Below, in pieces: positions 1 through 8,294 of a DNA stretch of 15,420 nucleotides (position 1 is the first letter of the stretch; every line of letters begins with the position of its first letter). Made by a program: the position numbers and the translations under genes. The notes under the pieces were generated by a model. That model saw nothing but the letters and a program-made list of their open reading frames with translations, was not told where the DNA came from and did no database searches. The stretch covers positions 1 through 15,420 of the forward strand of contig JAKQBU010000438.1 in NCBI GenBank assembly GCA_029573975.1, written 5' to 3'. Origin of the DNA: Planctomycetota bacterium (lineage in GTDB: Bacteria; Planctomycetota; Phycisphaerae; Sedimentisphaerales; SM23-30).

Positions 1-170
1 CGGTAGCCGACCTGATTGTCAAATCCGGCGTCAAAGGAATCCTGAATTTTGCCCCGGTTCACCTCAGCGTGCCGGAAGAAGTATTCGTTGAAAATATTGA
101 TATGGCGATTGCCCTGGAAAAAGTCACTTATTTTGCTCAGCAGGATAATAAAGCCCGGGCTGAGAGGTAA
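1..170 (+). CDS. rex: Redox-sensing transcriptional repressor Rex, C-terminal fragment
   Basis: Partial gene: the frame is open from base 3 and ends at TAA 168-170, giving 55 residues. Rex represses fermentative and respiratory genes when NADH is low and leaves DNA when NADH binds. Seen here: the end of the Rossmann domain and the C-terminal helix, with the typical Rex run GVKGILNFAPV, then VPEEVFVENIDMAIALEKV, which in known Rex structures leads into the domain-swapped dimerisation helix. The winged-helix DNA-binding half lies left of the window. Only 20 bases separate it from the hydrogenase subunit gene, with no terminator, so co-transcription with the hydrogenase is likely. The tail after the helix (residues AQQDNKARAER) is charged and unremarkable. 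The family call rests on the C-terminus only, but the match is characteristic. Confidence 0.88.
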   Translation, partial: VADLIVKSGVKGILNFAPVHLSVPEEVFVENIDMAIALEKVTYFAQQDNKARAER

Positions 171-190
171 GAAGTAAGAAAGGAATGTCT

Positions 191-688
191 ATGCCAACAG
201 TGAATGATGTGAAAACCGAAGTCGAAGCCATTCTGCAGAAATATGCAGGGGCGCATCGTGATGCCCTGATTCCCATTCTGCAGGATATTCAGGAAACCTG
301 CGGGTATCTCTCCCGCGAGGTGGTCAACCAGGTTGCCCAGTTTATTGATTTGCCGCCGGCCAAAATCTACGGCGTGGCCACTTTTTACAACCAGTTCCGC
401 TTTCAGCCGCTGGGAAAGTACCATGTCATGATTTGCCGCGGGACCGCCTGCCATGTCAAAGGCTCGAAAAAGACCCTCGATATGCTGGTCAAGGCCCTGG
501 GGATCCAGCCGGGCCAAACCTCCCGCGACGGCCTGTTCAGCCTCGGTGTGGTGGCCTGCATGGGTGCCTGCGGTCTGGCCCCGGTCGTCAATATCAACGG
601 CGAATTCTACGCCAAAGTAACCCCCAAGAAATTATCCGGCATCATCGCCGAGATCAGGGAAAAGGAGCTAAGCCATGCAAAAAACTGA
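191..688 (+). CDS. hydC: NuoE-like [2Fe-2S] subunit of the [FeFe]-hydrogenase (HydC/HndA type)
   Basis: Thioredoxin-fold [2Fe-2S] protein of the NuoE / HydC / HndA family. It passes electrons between the flavin subunit HydB and the rest of a soluble hydrogenase complex. Visible features are an N-terminal helical part with RDALIPILQDIQE and the family signature KIYGVATFYNQF. The four cluster ligands follow as CRGTAC (Cx4C) and later CMGAC (Cx3C). About 165 residues is normal for the family. An in-frame ATG at 185 directly abuts the AAAGGA at 179-184. The ATG at 191 has a 6-base spacing and is the better start. The 3' end overlaps the next gene by 14 bases, which suggests translational coupling. 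The same fold serves formate dehydrogenases and complex I; the adjacent HydA makes the hydrogenase assignment. Confidence 0.93.
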   Translation: MPTVNDVKTEVEAILQKYAGAHRDALIPILQDIQETCGYLSREVVNQVAQFIDLPPAKIYGVATFYNQFRFQPLGKYHVMICRGTACHVKGSKKTLDMLVKALGIQPGQTSRDGLFSLGVVACMGACGLAPVVNINGEFYAKVTPKKLSGIIAEIREKELSHAKN

Positions 689-3600
689 ACCAACGGTAAA
701 AAATACGGCCAATCCGTGCTGGTCTGAACCCCGGCGGCCTTCCCAGGAATTGATCGCCAAGCTGCGGGGCGGTCCCTTCAGCAGTGCCCTGGCCAAAGGC
801 CAGGCAGCGCTTGACGAACTGGTCGATACCCTCCGCCGCGACAAGCAGGCCAAACCAGCCGTTTTTGTCGGCGCCGGGACTTGCGGGCTGGGTGCTGGGG
901 CGGGCAAAACCCTGGATGCCATCCGCCAGTACTGCCAGACCAAAAAACTGGACGTTGATATTGTGGAAACCGGCTGCATCGGCTTCTGTTCGGAAGAGCC
1001 GATTGTAGATATCAAGCTGCCGGGCAAGGCCCGCATCAGCTTCGGCAATGTCACCGCCGAGGATGTACCCCAATTGTTTGACAAGGCCTGGGTCGGTAAG
1101 TTTGATCCGGACCATATCATCGGCCAGTTTCGCAGTGCCGCCGATAAATCCTGGGCCGGCGTCCCCTTCCTCGATGAGCACCCCTTCATGAAGCTGCAGT
1201 GCCGCGTCGTGCTGGCCGGCAGCGGGATTATCGACCCGACCAACATCGACGAGTATATCGCCCGAGGCGGCTATTCCGCCATGGCCTGGACCCTCAAAAA
1301 CAAGACCGCCCAGGAGTTGTGCGATCTGGTCGAAGCCAGCGGCCTGCGGGGTCGCGGCGGCGGCGGTTTCCCCACCGGGAAAAAATGGAAATTCGCCCTC
1401 AAGGAAGTGGCGGACCAGAAATACCTGGTCTGCAACGCCGATGAAGGCGACCCGGGCGCGTTCATGGACCGGGCTGTCGGCGAAAGCGATCCCCACCGCC
1501 TCATCGAAGGCATGATTATCGCCGCCTACGGGATCGGCGCCACCAAGGCCTACATTTATATTCGTGCCGAGTATCCCCTGGCCGTCCAGCGGCTCCAGGA
1601 CGCCATCAAACAGGCCCGTGCCTACGGCCTGCTGGGCCATAACATTCTCGATAGCGGCAACGACCTTGACATCATTCTCAAGATGGGAGCTGGCGCCTTT
1701 GTCTGCGGTGAAGAAACCGCCCTGCTCCACAGTATCGAAGGCAAACGCGGTATGCCCCGGCCCCGTCCGCCGTTCCCGGCGATTCAGGGCCTCTTCGGCA
1801 AACCGACCGTTATCAACAACGTCGAGACCCTGGCCAACCTGCCCTTGATTATCGAACGCGGTGCGGACTGGTTTAGTGCCATGGGCACCAAAACCAGCAA
1901 AGGGACCAAGGTCTTCGCCCTCTCCGGCATGGTCAAACGCACCGGCCTGGTCGAAGTCCCGATGGGAACTACCCTCAAGCAGGTGGTCTATGATGTCGGC
2001 GGCGGCATCCCCAACCGCAAACGCTGCAAAGGCGTGCAGATCGGCGGACCCTCCGGCGGCTGCATCCCCGAACATCGGCTGGATATCGAAATTGACTACG
2101 AAACGATTAAAACCGTCGGCGCCATCATGGGTTCCGGCGGGCTGGTCGTCCTCGATGAAAATACCTGCATGGTCGATCTGGCCAAATTCTTCATGGAATT
2201 CATCCAGTCGGAAAGCTGCGGCAAATGCATTCCCTGCCGCGAAGGCACCAAGCGGATGCTCGAGATTCTCGAGGCCATTACCCGTCCCCGCCGCCGGGAG
2301 GACCACACCGATGCCCTCCTGCGGTTCCAGGGCGTGATGCAGTTGCGGCAACTGGCCGAGACCATCAAGGCCACCTCGTTGTGCGGCCTGGGGCAGACCG
2401 CTCCCAACCCCGTCCTCAGCACCCTCAACTGGTTCCGCGAGGAATATGAGGCCCACATTTTCGACCGGCAGTGTCCGGCCGGCGCCTGCAAGGAGTTGGT
2501 GGGTGCCCCTTGCCAGAATGGCTGCCCCGTCGGCACCGAGGTCTGGCGCTATGTCGCCCATATCTCCCGCAAGGAGTACGATGATGCCTACCGGGTCATC
2601 CGGCAGGCCAATCCGCTGCCATCCATTTGTGCCCGCGTCTGTCATCATCCCTGCGAAAATATCTGCCGCGCCGGCGTGACCGGCGGCGAGCCGATTGCCG
2701 TTCGTTCCCTCAAACGTTTCGTGGTGGAACGGGTGGATCCGGCCTCCTGGAAAGAACTGGTCAAAGCACCGGATAAAAATTCCGCGAAAATCGCCGTGAT
2801 TGGCGCCGGCCCCACCGGTCTGACTGCGGCCAATGCCCTGGCGATCGCCGGACATAAAGTGACGATTTTCGAGCGGGAAGCCAAAGCCGGCGGTATGCTG
2901 GTGGGTGCGATCCCTGCCTATCGTCTGCCCCGCGAACTTCTGCAGCGGGAAATCGATGTCCTGATGAATCCCAATATTGAAATCAAATATAACGTTGCTT
3001 TGGGTCGCGACATTACTCTCGATGGACTTTTAGCCGAAGGATACAAAGCGGTCTTCCTGGCGATGGGTTCTCATCAAAGTCTCAAACTGGATCTGCCGGA
3101 CGAGAATGCCGAAGGGGTCATCCCCGGCATTCAGTTCCTCAAGGCCTACAACTTGCAGAACAAGGCTCTGGCCAAAGGCCGCGTCGGAATCATCGGCGGC
3201 GGCAATTCCGCGATGGATGCCGCCCGTGTCGCCTTCCGTCAAAAAGGCGTGGAAGGCGTGACCATGTTCTATCGCCGGACCCGCCATGAAATGCCCGCCT
3301 ATGCCGAGGAAATCGAGGCCGGTCTGGAAGAAGGTATTAAGATCGAACCGCTGGTCACTCCGGTGGCGGTCCTTACCAAAAACGGCAAGCTGACCGGTAT
3401 GCGGTTTATCCGCAACGAGCTGGGACAGCCCGACGCCAGCGGCCGCCGCAGTCCAGTTCCCATCCCCGGTTCGGAATTCGAGGTCGCTCTGGACACCTTG
3501 ATTGTGGCTATCAGTGAGCAGCCCGATGTCCAGGGCATTCAGGATCTGAAACTGAGCAAATGGGCTACGCTGTCGATTAACGAACAGACCTTCGCCACCA

Positions 3601-3947
3601 GCCGACAAGGCGTCTTTGCCGCCGGTGATGTGGTGACGGGGCCGGCTACCGTGATCGCCGCCCTGGCCGCCGGCAAGAAAGCTGCCGTCATGATTGACCG
3701 CTATGTCCGCGGCCATGTGATGAAGGTGCTGCCGAAAGTCAGCCTGCCTTCGGCTTATATCGAACCCATTCATACCGAAGAAGAAGAGGAAGCGACGGAA
3801 ACCAAACGGGTTGCCTCCCCGCACCTGCCCGTCGCCTGCCGCTGCGGCAACTTCGACGAAGTGGAACTGGCCATCAGTGAGGAACAGGCCCTCTGCGAAG
3901 CCCGCCGTTGTCTGCGTTGTGATCTGGAGTTCACCCAACCCGTTTAA
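675..3947 (+). CDS. hydB: HydB-GltD fusion: NuoF-like NADH:FMN subunit fused to a GltD/NfnB-like NADPH:FAD module
   Basis: 1090 residues in two halves. Half one (about 1-605) is HydB/NuoF-like. It has a thioredoxin-like domain (C70, C101, C105), the FMN/NADH motif GRGGGGFPTGKKW (about 225-237), CNADEGDPGAFMDR (253-266), CGEETALL (about 344), an SLBB region, and the N3-type [4Fe-4S] site C515, C518, C521 with C570. A HydB-like CPAGAC (600-605) follows. In place of the usual C-terminal double [4Fe-4S] ferredoxin comes half two (about 610-1013). This is GltD/NfnB-like, with C613, C617, C652, C656, C660, C664, the FAD motif GAGPTGLTAANALA (710-723), the NADPH motif GGGNSAMDAAR (841-851) with YRRTRHEMPA (866-875), and the second FAD motif VFAAGDVVTGPA. 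A cysteine-rich tail (1055-1082) ends it. AAGGAG lies 8 bases before the ATG, inside hydC. Inferred: it connects NAD(H) and NADP(H) to the hydrogenase. Confidence 0.92.
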   Translation: MQKTEPTVKNTANPCWSEPRRPSQELIAKLRGGPFSSALAKGQAALDELVDTLRRDKQAKPAVFVGAGTCGLGAGAGKTLDAIRQYCQTKKLDVDIVETGCIGFCSEEPIVDIKLPGKARISFGNVTAEDVPQLFDKAWVGKFDPDHIIGQFRSAADKSWAGVPFLDEHPFMKLQCRVVLAGSGIIDPTNIDEYIARGGYSAMAWTLKNKTAQELCDLVEASGLRGRGGGGFPTGKKWKFALKEVADQKYLVCNADEGDPGAFMDRAVGESDPHRLIEGMIIAAYGIGATKAYIYIRAEYPLAVQRLQDAIKQARAYGLLGHNILDSGNDLDIILKMGAGAFVCGEETALLHSIEGKRGMPRPRPPFPAIQGLFGKPTVINNVETLANLPLIIERGADWFSAMGTKTSKGTKVFALSGMVKRTGLVEVPMGTTLKQVVYDVGGGIPNRKRCKGVQIGGPSGGCIPEHRLDIEIDYETIKTVGAIMGSGGLVVLDENTCMVDLAKFFMEFIQSESCGKCIPCREGTKRMLEILEAITRPRRREDHTDALLRFQGVMQLRQLAETIKATSLCGLGQTAPNPVLSTLNWFREEYEAHIFDRQCPAGACKELVGAPCQNGCPVGTEVWRYVAHISRKEYDDAYRVIRQANPLPSICARVCHHPCENICRAGVTGGEPIAVRSLKRFVVERVDPASWKELVKAPDKNSAKIAVIGAGPTGLTAANALAIAGHKVTIFEREAKAGGMLVGAIPAYRLPRELLQREIDVLMNPNIEIKYNVALGRDITLDGLLAEGYKAVFLAMGSHQSLKLDLPDENAEGVIPGIQFLKAYNLQNKALAKGRVGIIGGGNSAMDAARVAFRQKGVEGVTMFYRRTRHEMPAYAEEIEAGLEEGIKIEPLVTPVAVLTKNGKLTGMRFIRNELGQPDASGRRSPVPIPGSEFEVALDTLIVAISEQPDVQGIQDLKLSKWATLSINEQTFATSRQGVFAAGDVVTGPATVIAALAAGKKAAVMIDRYVRGHVMKVLPKVSLPSAYIEPIHTEEEEEATETKRVASPHLPVACRCGNFDEVELAISEEQALCEARRCLRCDLEFTQPV

Positions 3948-3983
3948 TAACCCGAATAACCCAAACAGAATGAGGTCTAACAT

Positions 3984-5708
3984 ATGTTCACAATAGAAGT
4001 TGATAATCGTAGCGTCCAGGCCAGCGATGGGGAAACCATCCTGGCCGTCTGTAAACGGGAAGGCATCCGCATTCCCACCTTGTGCTTTATCGAAGGCCTG
4101 GCCCCCACCGGCGCCTGCCGCATGTGCATCGTCGAGGTGGAAGGTTTCCCCGGCCTGATCCCCGCCTGTTCCTATCCGGTTACCGCCGGCATGAAGATTA
4201 AAACCTCGACGCCCCGGGTTCTCAATGCCCGCCGGACCATCGTCGAGCTGCTCCTGAGCGATCACCCGGATGATTGCCTCTATTGCCTCCGCAACGGGCA
4301 GTGCGAACTGCAAACCCTGGCCCGCGACCTGAACGTCAAGCGGCTTTCTTTCAGCGAAGTCAAAACCAAACGGCCCTCCGATGTCTCCAGCCCCTCCATC
4401 GTCCGCAATCCGGAAAAGTGCATCCTGTGCGGCAAGTGTGTCCGGGTCTGTGAGGAAATTCAGGGCGTGGCCGCTATTGATTTCATCGGCCGCGGCTGCA
4501 AGGCCTTCGTCGGGACCGCTTTTGACGGCGGCCTGAATGTCTCCACCTGCATCAATTGCGGCCAGTGTATCCTGGCCTGCCCCACCGGCGCCCTGACCGA
4601 GCGGTCTTATGTTGATGAAGTGGCCGCCGCCCTGGCCGATCCCGACAAGTATGTCGTCGTCCAGCATGCCCCGGCGGTCTCTGTGACCCTGGCTGAGGAA
4701 TTCGGCATTAAACCCGGCAAGGATATCGATGGCCAGATGGTCGCTGCCCTGCGGAGGCTGGGATTCAAGCGGGTGTTTGATACCTCCTTTACCGCGGACC
4801 TTACCATTATGGAAGAAGGCTCGGAACTGGTCCATCGCATCAAAACCGGCGGAAAATTGCCTATGCTGACCAGTTGTTCCCCCGGCTGGATTAAATTTGT
4901 CGAACAGTTCTACCCGGATTTCCTGGAAAACGTCTCGACCTGCAAAAGTCCCCAGCAGATGATGGGCGCCCTGATTAAAAGCTTTTTTGCCAAACGGGAA
5001 GGCCTGACGCCGGACCGCATCGTCAGCGTCTCGATTATGCCCTGCACCGCCAAAAAATTCGAGTGCAAACGTCCGGAAATGGCGGTTGATTATGTCCCGG
5101 ATGTTGATTATGTGCTGACCACCCGCGAGTTGGGCCAGCTCTTCCGCCGGTTCGGCCTGGATCTGGCGGCCATGACTCCCGATACCGCCGATACCCCCTT
5201 TGGGGAACGCACCACAGCTGGTAAAATCTTCGGCGCCAGCGGCGGCGTGATGGAAGCGGCGATTCGCAGTGCCTACTTCCTCCTCACCGGCCAGGAATAT
5301 CCCGAAGAGAAAATTCCCGTACTCCGCGGCATAAAAGGGCACAAGGAAGTGAAGTTGAAAATTGGTGATTTGGAAGTGGGTGCGGCTGTCGTAAGCGGTC
5401 TGGGCAACGCCCGTAAACTGCTGGATGAAGTCCGCGCCGGACGCAAGGATATTCACTTCATCGAAGTGATGACCTGCCCCGGCGGCTGTGTGGCCGGCGG
5501 CGGCCAGCCGATCGGTACCGATACCGAGGCGATCAAGGCCCGCCTCCAGGCCCTCTACACGATTGACCGCGATGAACGGGTCCGCGTCAGCCATCGCAAT
5601 GAATCCGTGGCCCGCCTCTACAAGGAATTCCTCGGCGAGCCGCTCGGTGAGGTCAGCCATCACCTGCTGCATACCCACTACAAAAAACGCGAAGTTACGG
5701 TAAAATGA
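3984..5708 (+). CDS. hydA: [FeFe]-hydrogenase catalytic subunit, group A, multi-cluster
   Basis: 574-residue soluble cytoplasmic enzyme interconverting 2H+ plus 2e- and H2. Domains in order: plant-type [2Fe-2S] (C34, C45, C48, C62); His-Cys [4Fe-4S] (H94, C98, C101, C107); two [4Fe-4S] clusters (C146/149/152/156 and C189/192/195/199); H-cluster domain; and a C-terminal small-subunit helix region (about 535-565, SVARLYKEFLGEPLG). The H-cluster motifs are L1 TSCSPGW (296-302), L2 MPCTAKKFE (352-360) and L3 EVMTCPGGCVAGGGQP (494-509). L2 and L3 are canonical; L1 has Ser where the textbook motif has a second Cys. A GAGG lies 8 bases before the ATG, and the gap from hydB is 36 bases. With HydC and HydB this is a trimeric, NAD(P)H-linked enzyme of the HydABC/HndABCD kind. 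The maturases HydEFG are not in the window. Confidence 0.96.
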   Translation: MFTIEVDNRSVQASDGETILAVCKREGIRIPTLCFIEGLAPTGACRMCIVEVEGFPGLIPACSYPVTAGMKIKTSTPRVLNARRTIVELLLSDHPDDCLYCLRNGQCELQTLARDLNVKRLSFSEVKTKRPSDVSSPSIVRNPEKCILCGKCVRVCEEIQGVAAIDFIGRGCKAFVGTAFDGGLNVSTCINCGQCILACPTGALTERSYVDEVAAALADPDKYVVVQHAPAVSVTLAEEFGIKPGKDIDGQMVAALRRLGFKRVFDTSFTADLTIMEEGSELVHRIKTGGKLPMLTSCSPGWIKFVEQFYPDFLENVSTCKSPQQMMGALIKSFFAKREGLTPDRIVSVSIMPCTAKKFECKRPEMAVDYVPDVDYVLTTRELGQLFRRFGLDLAAMTPDTADTPFGERTTAGKIFGASGGVMEAAIRSAYFLLTGQEYPEEKIPVLRGIKGHKEVKLKIGDLEVGAAVVSGLGNARKLLDEVRAGRKDIHFIEVMTCPGGCVAGGGQPIGTDTEAIKARLQALYTIDRDERVRVSHRNESVARLYKEFLGEPLGEVSHHLLHTHYKKREVTVK

Positions 5709-5757
5709 TTCCCGGTGATTTTTCCCGGTAGAATACCCAGAAACATTAGGAGCGATT

Positions 5758-6150
5758 ATGACCGCAGTAAAAAAAGTACTCGTTGTAGATGACGATCCCG
5801 ATATCCTCGATCAGGTGGAGCATGTGCTCAAGGCCAACGGCTTTGAAGTCCAGGCCATCGACTCCGCCGCCCAGGCCGAGGAATTTTTGACGGCCCAGCA
5901 GCCCGATCTGGCCATCGTGGACCTCATGATGGAACAAATGGATTCCGGTTTTGTCCTGTGCCATCAAATCAAAAGATTGTACCCGAATATGCCCATTATC
6001 ATGCTGACGGCTGTGCGGGCCGCCACTGGGCTGGGCTTCGATGCCAAAACCCCGGAGGCTAAATCCTGGATCAAAGCCGATTGCATCCTTGATAAACCCG
6101 TCCGGGCCGAAGAACTGGTGAACTCCGTGCGAAAACTGCTTCAGGCGTGA
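5758..6150 (+). CDS. CheY-like single-domain response regulator (receiver 1)
   Basis: 130 residues, one receiver domain and nothing else. Acidic pocket D11-D12-D13, phosphoacceptor D55 (in IVDLMMEQ), switch T84 (MLTAV) and conserved K113 (LDKP) are all present, so it should be phosphorylatable. Between strands 4 and 5 there is an insertion relative to CheY (about residues 86-108, from RAATGLGFD to ADCI), which is shared in position with the second small receiver at 9570-9938. AGGAG precedes the ATG with 6 bases between. It sits 49 bases after hydA and 104 bases before the hydrogenase-like sensor kinase, so it is probably a partner of that kinase. It has no DNA-binding, enzymatic or other output domain. 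Its target is not evident; a phosphotransfer shuttle or protein-protein switch is the likely role. Confidence 0.9.
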   Translation: MTAVKKVLVVDDDPDILDQVEHVLKANGFEVQAIDSAAQAEEFLTAQQPDLAIVDLMMEQMDSGFVLCHQIKRLYPNMPIIMLTAVRAATGLGFDAKTPEAKSWIKADCILDKPVRAEELVNSVRKLLQA

Positions 6151-6254
6151 AAAATCCTGCCCTTGTATGGTCCAGGCAGCCTCGATTCACCCTCTCGATT
6201 CTGGTTTTGACCTGCGGGCAGCCGTATGGAACCTGCTGACGGAGAGATGATGTC

Positions 6255-8261
6255 GTGATAGAATTCTGGCCGACTGGATTCGTTCATACCGTAAAAGAAC
6301 GGTGCCGCGTGTGTTATACCTGCGTCCGGGAATGCCCCGCCAAGGCGATCCGGATCGTTGACGGCCAGGCCGAAGTAATGCCGGAACGGTGCATCAGTTG
6401 CGGCAATTGCGTCCGGGTTTGCAGCCAGGGTGCCAAAGAAGTCGTCAGCAGTATCCGGCAGGTGAAGGAATTGCTCCGGTCCACCGAGTCGGTAGCGGTC
6501 TGTCTGGCACCCAGCTTTCCCGCTGAGTTCGCCGATGTGGATTATACCCGGCTGGTGGGCATGTTGCGGGCACTGGGATTTGCCTATGTCAATGAAGTAG
6601 GCTTCGGTGCGGACCTGGTCGCCCGCAAATACAAGGAATTGCTGGATACTAATTCCCAGAAGAATCGCTATATCTCCACCTCCTGCCCTGCGATTGTCGG
6701 GTATGTGGAGAAATATTATCCCCAACTGGTTCCCTCCCTGATTCCCGTGGTTTCCCCCATGCTGGCCACCGCCCGCGTTCTGCACCGCCTGCACGGAAAC
6801 GATTTAAAAATCGTGTTCGTCGGACCCTGCATCGCCAAAAAATGCGAATCCCTCAGCGAAAACACCCCGAATGAGATTGATGCGGTCCTTACCTTTTCGG
6901 AACTGCGGCAGATGCTTTCCGAAAACATACTGGACTCGTCCCAGATCAACCCCAGTGAATTCGATCCCCCCTATGCGGGTTCCGGCTCCCTTTTTTCCAT
7001 CAGCCGGGGGCTGCTGCAAGCTGCGGAAATCAAGGAAGATTTAATGGTTGGAGATATTGTGGTAACCGACGGACGGACCAATTTCGTCGATGCCATCCGG
7101 GAATTCGAAAATGGCAATCTCAACGCCAGACTCCTGGAAATCCTGGCCTGTAATGGCTGTATCATGGGTGCCGGGATGTCCGCTGAAACCCCGCTCTTTA
7201 CCCGCCGGTCCCTGATCAGCAGTTATGTCCGAAAAAAAATCGCCCGTAATAATCTCCACGTCTGGAAAAAAGCCATGCAGGATTTTTCCGACCTGGACCT
7301 GATGCGGCACTTCACTCCCAACGATCAGCGAATCCCCGTCCCCTTCGAGGAAGAAATCTCCTATATCATGTCCAAAATGGGTAAACGAAAACCCCAGGAC
7401 GAGCTGAATTGCGGCGCCTGCGGGTATGATACCTGCCGCGAGCATGCCGTCGCTATTTTTAAGGGCCTGGCCGAAAGCGAAATGTGCCTGCCCCATACCA
7501 TCGAACAGCTCCGCATGACCGTCAGCGAACTGGCCAGCTCCAATGAACAATTGGCCAATACCCGCGAAGCCCTCATGCAATCGGAAAAGCTGGCCAGCAT
7601 GGGACAACTGGCCGCCGGCATTGCCCACGAGGTCAACAATCCCCTCGGTGTCGTCCTGATGTATTCCCACCTGCTGCTGGAACGCTTCGGCAAAGAACCG
7701 CAAATGAGCGATGACTTGAAGCTGATTGTCGAGCAAACCGACCGCTGCAAAAAAATCGTATCCCAGCTCCTCCACTTCGCCCGTCAGAACAAAGTTCAGC
7801 TTCAGAAAACCGATATCGTTAAACTCATCGAGCGAATCCTGCAGGTTTCGCCTGCCCCGCCCGGTGTTACCGTCCGCCTCGATCAGGAAATTTCCGATCC
7901 GATGGTCGAAATCGACCCCGACCAGATCGCTCAGGTCCTGACCAATCTGATCAACAATGCCTGCTCCGCCATGCCCAAAGGCGGCTGCCTGCAAATCGTC
8001 ATTTCCGATCTCGGTAAACGCTTCAAAATCGAAGTGGCCGATCAGGGTATCGGCATCCCCCGCGAAAATCTGGGGAAAATCTTTGAACCGTTTTTCACCA
8101 CCAAGGAAATCGGCAAAGGGACCGGCCTGGGCCTGGCCGTCGCTTACGGAATTATCAAGATGCACCGCGGCGACATCCAGGTCGAATCCAACACCGACCC
8201 CGCCGCCGGCCCCACCGGAACAAAATTTTCCGTCATTCTGCCTAAAGAGGGCCGCCAGTGA
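6255..8261 (+). CDS. Histidine kinase with an [FeFe]-hydrogenase-like sensor domain
   Basis: 668 residues, no signal peptide or membrane segment, so cytoplasmic. Order: two [4Fe-4S] ferredoxin motifs (C17/20/23/27 and C46/49/52/56); an [FeFe]-hydrogenase-like domain (about 75-330) with L1 TSCPA (C144), L2 GPCIAKKCE (C192) and L3 [11 protein letters not shown] (C299, C302); an FeS (PF04060-like) motif C386, C389, C394, C411; a short coiled coil (about 418-445); dimerisation/phosphoacceptor helix [12 protein letters not shown] with H459; and a catalytic domain with N box NLINNAC, G1 DQGIGIP, F box EPFFTTK and G2 [11 protein letters not shown]. There is no PAS domain and no hydrogenase small-subunit tail. 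Start is GTG 6255 with GGAG 10 bases upstream; ATG-ATG-TCG-TGA at 6248 overlaps this start as GTGA. Inferred role: sensing H2 or redox state through an H-cluster-like site. Sensory [FeFe]-hydrogenases (groups C/D) are known; group assignment needs a tree. Confidence 0.93.
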   Translation: MIEFWPTGFVHTVKERCRVCYTCVRECPAKAIRIVDGQAEVMPERCISCGNCVRVCSQGAKEVVSSIRQVKELLRSTESVAVCLAPSFPAEFADVDYTRLVGMLRALGFAYVNEVGFGADLVARKYKELLDTNSQKNRYISTSCPAIVGYVEKYYPQLVPSLIPVVSPMLATARVLHRLHGNDLKIVFVGPCIAKKCESLSENTPNEIDAVLTFSELRQMLSENILDSSQINPSEFDPPYAGSGSLFSISRGLLQAAEIKEDLMVGDIVVTDGRTNFVDAIREFENGNLNARLLEILACNGCIMGAGMSAETPLFTRRSLISSYVRKKIARNNLHVWKKAMQDFSDLDLMRHFTPNDQRIPVPFEEEISYIMSKMGKRKPQDELNCGACGYDTCREHAVAIFKGLAESEMCLPHTIEQLRMTVSELASSNEQLANTREALMQSEKLASMGQLAAGIAHEVNNPLGVVLMYSHLLLERFGKEPQMSDDLKLIVEQTDRCKKIVSQLLHFARQNKVQLQKTDIVKLIERILQVSPAPPGVTVRLDQEISDPMVEIDPDQIAQVLTNLINNACSAMPKGGCLQIVISDLGKRFKIEVADQGIGIPRENLGKIFEPFFTTKEIGKGTGLGLAVAYGIIKMHRGDIQVESNTDPAAGPTGTKFSVILPKEGRQ

Positions 8262-8294
8262 CGATATAGATAACGAAAGAACACAGGAAACCAG

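Noticed and set aside
654..2855. 733-codon open frame on the minus strand opposite hydB
   Set aside because: It lies antisense to a clearly conserved flavoprotein, has Gly/Ala/Asp-rich composition typical of the opposite strand of GC-biased codons, and shows no recognisable domain.
3030..5678. 882-codon open frame on the minus strand opposite the end of hydB and all of hydA
   Set aside because: It runs antisense across two real genes and their intergenic gap, with low-complexity composition and no family resemblance. It is a by-product of codon bias.
6181..6201. Direct repeat CTCGATTC twice, 13 bases apart, before the sensor-kinase gene
   Set aside because: Only two short copies and no promoter next to them; probably chance.
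6248..6258. Three-codon ATG-ATG-TCG-TGA frame overlapping the GTG start of the sensor kinase
   Set aside because: Could tune translation by re-initiation, but it is too short to call as a leader peptide without conservation data.
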